Part shown: in pieces, positions 61,033-64,000 of the stretch
Layout: every line of letters begins with the position of its first letter
Position numbering within the stretch: position 1 is the stretch's first letter
Assembly (NCBI GenBank): GCA_000955785.1
Contig: JYOD01000080.1
Span: forward strand, 573 to 64,572
Direction of reading: 5' to 3'
Source of the DNA: Burkholderiaceae bacterium 16
Lineage (GTDB): Bacteria; Pseudomonadota; Gammaproteobacteria; Burkholderiales; Burkholderiaceae
Length of the DNA stretch: 64,000 bases
Notes under the pieces: generated by a model
Told to the model about the DNA's origin: nothing
The model's database searches: none
Seen by the model: only the letters and a program-made list of their open reading frames with translations
Made by a program: the position numbers and the translations under genes

Positions 61033-62049
61033 ATGATTTGCCATTTCAAACTGAGCTCGCCACGTCCGGTGCGCCGCGCATGGGGCGTTGTCCTGGCCTT
61101 GTTCACAACGGGCTTGTGCTGGTCAGCTTCGCCGGCGTCGGCGCAGGCGGCTTACCCGTCGAAGCCGGTCACGCTGGTCGTACCCGGGCCGCCGGGCGGC
61201 ATCACCGACCAGCTGGGCCGGCTGGTGGCGGCCAGAATGACTAGCGATTTCGGTGTCAGGGTCATCGTGGACAACCGCCCGGGCGCTGGCGGCAATGTCG
61301 CAAGCGAGATCGTTGCGCGGGCAGAGCCCGACGGCTACACGATCCTGCTGGGTACGCAAGGCACCATGGCGACCAACCAGTACCTGTACAAGTCGCTGCG
61401 CTTCGACCCAGCCAAGGATTTCGTTGCGGTCCAGGGCTTGATGTCCGTGCCGAACATCCTAGTGGTCAACAGCCGCTTGCCGTACCAGTCCGTCCAGGAA
61501 CTGGTGACTTTTGCAAAAGCGCATCCCGGCAAGCTGACCGTGTCATCCGCGGGCAACGGCACGGGAACGCACCTGGCCGCCGAACTGTTCCAGGCGCAGG
61601 CCGGCGTAAAGTTCGTGCATATCCCGTACAAGGGCAGTGCGCCATCGATCAACGACCTGCTCGGCGGGCAGGTCGATTTGACGTTCGACTACCCGGCGTC
61701 GACGCTTGCCCAGGTCCAGGCCGGCAAGCTTCGCGCACTCGCCGTGACCGGATCCACGCGGTTGCCGTTCCTGCCGCAGGTGCCTACCATCGCGGAGGCC
61801 GGCTATCCCGGTGCGCAGTCCACCTCCTGGATTGGGTTGTTCTTTCCCGCACGCACGTCGACCCCGATTGTCATGAAATGGCAGACCCAGGTGGGGCGTT
61901 TGCTGGAAGACAGCGGGGCCGTGGAAGCGATCAACAAGATGGGGGGAATGCCGCTGTCCTTGAGTGGCGAGCGGTTTGCCAGCTTTGTGCAGGCGGAGCG
62001 CATCAAATGGAAGGCAACAATCCAGCATTCTTGTGCGACCATCGATTAA
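61033..62049 (+). CDS. Bug-family tripartite tricarboxylate transporter receptor
   Basis: The 338-residue receptor has a signal peptide (about 1-38, SASPASAQ) and YPSKPVTLVVPGPPGGITDQLGRLVAARMTSDFGVRVIVDNRPGAGGN, RAEPDGYTILLGTQG and PTIAEAGYPGAQSTSWIGLFFPA. A consensus AGGAGG site precedes the ATG. It stands alone and divergent from the IclR gene. By its motifs it groups with the receptor at 48457 rather than those ending in QPE. Ligand unknown. Confidence 0.92.
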   Translation: MICHFKLSSPRPVRRAWGVVLALFTTGLCWSASPASAQAAYPSKPVTLVVPGPPGGITDQLGRLVAARMTSDFGVRVIVDNRPGAGGNVASEIVARAEPDGYTILLGTQGTMATNQYLYKSLRFDPAKDFVAVQGLMSVPNILVVNSRLPYQSVQELVTFAKAHPGKLTVSSAGNGTGTHLAAELFQAQAGVKFVHIPYKGSAPSINDLLGGQVDLTFDYPASTLAQVQAGKLRALAVTGSTRLPFLPQVPTIAEAGYPGAQSTSWIGLFFPARTSTPIVMKWQTQVGRLLEDSGAVEAINKMGGMPLSLSGERFASFVQAERIKWKATIQHSCATID

Positions 62050-62118
62050 GGGCGCAAGCGCCGGCTGGCTGCCGGAAGCTGAAATCGCGGCTCGGCGCGC
62101 GCGGCAAAGCGGGCGGGT

Positions 62119-62137
62119 CCAGGCTTCTGGTTTTTTT
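62119..62137 (+). terminator. Weak hairpin followed by seven Ts
   Basis: CCAG (62119-62122) and CTGG (62127-62130) form a short stem directly followed by seven Ts (62131-62137), about 70 bases after the Bug stop. The stem is only 4 bp, so it may be a weak intrinsic terminator. The rest of the 62050-62325 gap shows no gene. Confidence 0.35.
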
Positions 62138-62325
62138 GCGGCCGCCGGCCCGCCGCGGGGCCATGCCTGGGTGGTTCGGACGGGTTTGACCGCCGGCGCC
62201 ATGAAGCGCGGAATGCCCATCGCATTGGGCTTCGGTCTATTCGTTTATCCGCTCCACTAGCGCGCTAGTCCGCTGTTTTGGGAAGCGCCGCTGGAAGCGG
62301 CATCCTTTGTGGACGGACCCAAGCG

Positions 62326-63570
62326 CTATCGGATCGCGCCCACGCCGCGCATCGTTTCAATGTCTCCCTTCCCATAGCCGGCCGCCAGCAGGATCTCGTC
62401 GGTGTGCTCGCCCAGCATCGGCGCGCGATGGCGCACGGCGCCCGGCGTGCTGCTCAGCTTGATCGGCACGCCGGCAATCTTCACCGGCGCGGCCGAGCCG
62501 GGCTGTTCCACGTCGACCAGCATCTCACGCACCCGGTAATGCGGATCATCGAAGATCTCGGCCGAGGTGTAGACCGGGCCGAACGGCACCTTGCCGCCCA
62601 GGCATTGCGCGATCTCCTCCTTGGTGCGCACGGCGGTGAACGCCTCGATGGCGTCGATGACGCGCTGGGCGTTTTGCACGCGCGCCGCGTTGGTGGCGAA
62701 GGCTTCGTCGCCGATCAGTTCGGGGCGGCCGATCGCCAGCGCCAGCTTTTCCCAGAAGGCGTCATGCGCGCAGGCGATGGAAACGTAGCCATCGCGGGCG
62801 CGGAACAGGCCGAACGGGCAGAGCAGCGGATGGCGGTTGCCTTCGGGCGCGGGCACGGCACCGGTGTAGGAGGTCTGGTAGACGATTCGCTCGCACATGG
62901 CCAGCACGCAGTCCGTCATGGCCACATCGACGAACTGGCCTGCGCCGCTGGCTCGGGCGCGATGCACGGCGGCGAGGATGCCGATGCACAGCATCAGCGC
63001 GGGGACGGTGTCGCCCACGCCGGGGCCGATCTTGGTGGGCGTATCCCGGTCGGGGCCGGTGATGCCCATCATGCCGCCCATGGCCTGGGAGACCACATCG
63101 TAGGCTGGCCAGTGCGCGTAAGGGCTTTCGCCGCTGCGGGGGTCGCCGAAGCCGCGCACGGTGCCGTAGACGAGCCGGGGGTTGGTCTCGCGCAGCACCT
63201 CATAGGACAGGCCGAGCCGCTCCATCACGCCGGCGCGGAAGTTCTCCACCACGATGTCGGCGCCGTCGACCAGCCGGCGCACGATGTCGCGGCCGGCGGC
63301 GCTCTTCAGGTCGACGGCGATCGACCGCTTGTTGCGGTTGACGCTCTGGAAGTAGCCGCCGAAATCGCGCACGGCATCGTCGTCCCGGAACGGGCCGGTG
63401 AGCCGCGTGCCGTCGCCGGCCATCGCTTCCACCTTGATCACCTCGGCGCCGTGGTCGGCGAGGATCTGCGTACAGAAAGGCCCGGCGAGCATCTGCGTCA
63501 GGTCGATGACGCGCAGGCCGGAGAGGGCGCCGGTCGCCTGTGCGGGCTTATCCATGCAGGGTTTATCCAT
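62326..63570 (-). CDS. CaiB/BaiF-family CoA-transferase
   Basis: The protein of about 414 residues is a family III CoA-transferase: LSGLRVIDLTQMLAGPFCTQILADHGAEVIKVE, VENFRAGVMERLGL, and the catalytic Asp in PGVGDTVPA (D187). It moves CoA from a donor thioester to a free acid. ATG 63570 has GGAG upstream; an alternative at 63591 overlaps the dehydrogenase stop as ATGA. The gene follows an acyl-CoA dehydrogenase gene on the same strand. A deleted copy of this gene lies at 24801. Confidence 0.9.
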   Translation of the reverse strand: MDKPCMDKPAQATGALSGLRVIDLTQMLAGPFCTQILADHGAEVIKVEAMAGDGTRLTGPFRDDDAVRDFGGYFQSVNRNKRSIAVDLKSAAGRDIVRRLVDGADIVVENFRAGVMERLGLSYEVLRETNPRLVYGTVRGFGDPRSGESPYAHWPAYDVVSQAMGGMMGITGPDRDTPTKIGPGVGDTVPALMLCIGILAAVHRARASGAGQFVDVAMTDCVLAMCERIVYQTSYTGAVPAPEGNRHPLLCPFGLFRARDGYVSIACAHDAFWEKLALAIGRPELIGDEAFATNAARVQNAQRVIDAIEAFTAVRTKEEIAQCLGGKVPFGPVYTSAEIFDDPHYRVREMLVDVEQPGSAAPVKIAGVPIKLSSTPGAVRHRAPMLGEHTDEILLAAGYGKGDIETMRGVGAIR

Positions 63571-63590
63571 GTCTTGCTCCACTGCGCTCA

Positions 63591-64000
63591 TCACGCGGCA
63601 ACCTTGCCCAACAGCGCATCGGAAATGATGCGCATCTGGATCTCGGACGTGCCTTCGAAGATCTTGGTCAGGCGGGCGTCGCGCCAGTAGCGTTCCGCGG
63701 CGAAATGCGTGGTGTAGCCGGCGCCGCCGTGGATCTGCAGGCCTTCGCTGGTGACGCGTTCGGACATCTCGCTGGCGAACAGCTTGACCATGGCGGCTTC
63801 GGTGTCGCAGCGCGTGCCCTCGTCGATCTTCTCGCAGACCGAGTAGAGCAGGGCGCGAGAGGCTTCGATCTGGGTCGCCATGTCGGCCAGCTTGAAGCGG
63901 ATCGCCTGGAAATGGCCGATGGGCGAGCCGAACTGCGCGCGGTCGCGGGCGTATTGCAGTGAGTCCTCCAGGCTGCCCTGCGCCAGCCCGATCGAGCGCG
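63591..64000 (-). CDS. Acyl-CoA dehydrogenase, C-terminal part (5' end outside window)
   Basis: The frame is open to the right edge and ends at 63591, giving about 135 C-terminal residues. ARDRAQFGSPIGHFQAIRFKLADMATQIEASRALLYSVC and LQIHGGAGYTTHFAAERYWRDARLTKIFEGTSEIQMRIISDALL are typical ACAD helices, with the catalytic Glu in FEGTSEIQ. The stop overlaps the possible upstream start of the CaiB gene, so the two are likely coupled. The N-terminal flavin and substrate domains lie outside the window. Confidence 0.9.
   Translation of the reverse strand, partial: RSIGLAQGSLEDSLQYARDRAQFGSPIGHFQAIRFKLADMATQIEASRALLYSVCEKIDEGTRCDTEAAMVKLFASEMSERVTSEGLQIHGGAGYTTHFAAERYWRDARLTKIFEGTSEIQMRIISDALLGKVAA

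Overview
The window looks like a chromosomal segment of a beta-proteobacterium of the Cupriavidus/Ralstonia type (Burkholderiales). The DNA is GC-rich with long antisense open frames. It carries five solitary Bug-type (tripartite tricarboxylate family) periplasmic receptors, a Burkholderiales-style porin, and many acyl-CoA catabolic genes. No rRNA, tRNA or CRISPR array was seen. The genus is inferred from gene content only.

Region 1 (1-13.5 kb). The 3' part of an IS1634-type transposase runs off the left edge. Next come a branched-chain-amino-acid-type binding protein and an MFS symporter on the minus strand. Divergent from them are a GABA-type aminotransferase, a HAD dehalogenase-like protein, a PucR regulator and CsaA. 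A near-perfect 41-bp palindrome separates these from a minus-strand set: succinate-semialdehyde dehydrogenase, a second HAD protein, a truncated aminotransferase and a GlcD-type FAD oxidase. A MarR-GNAT fusion regulator with two tandem 13-bp palindromes upstream closes the region.

Region 2 (13.6-24.8 kb). One long minus-strand operon resembles the Pseudomonas kgu (2-ketogluconate) operon: kguE-, kguK- and kguD-like genes plus a PtxS-like LacI repressor. The usual KguT permease is replaced by a four-gene polar-amino-acid-type ABC importer. The operon continues into an SDH-L type shikimate dehydrogenase-like gene, pyruvate kinase and a GapN-like dehydrogenase. Copies of the PtxS palindrome TGAAACCGGTTTCA flank a TATAAT box in front of the operon, and a variant lies in front of the repressor gene.

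Region 3 (24.8-44 kb). A minus-strand operon for beta-oxidation of an unknown acyl-CoA contains two Bug receptors, an ADP-forming CoA ligase, a DUF2889 protein, a MaoC hydratase, two acyl-CoA dehydrogenases, two thiolases, an MFE-2-like dehydrogenase, an HMG-CoA-synthase-like/OB-fold fusion, a porin and a decayed AMP-ligase. Upstream is the most unusual gene of the window: a 1276-residue protein joining a degenerate IS630-type transposase to a MalT/LuxR-type ATPase regulator. A decayed CaiB copy ends the operon.

Region 4 (44.2-64 kb). An enoyl-CoA hydratase/acyl-CoA dehydrogenase pair is divergent from the fusion regulator. A LysR gene is divergent from a TauD-like dioxygenase, Bug receptor and class II aldolase set. 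A second acyl-CoA operon (SDR, ACAD, MaoC, ADP-forming ligase, citryl-CoA-lyase-like, CaiB, AMP ligase, Bug) lies downstream of an IclR gene that is divergent from a fifth Bug receptor. The right edge holds a CaiB transferase and the end of an acyl-CoA dehydrogenase. Overall the segment reads as an accessory catabolic region in which each module has its own uptake receptor, CoA activation, oxidation enzymes and regulator.
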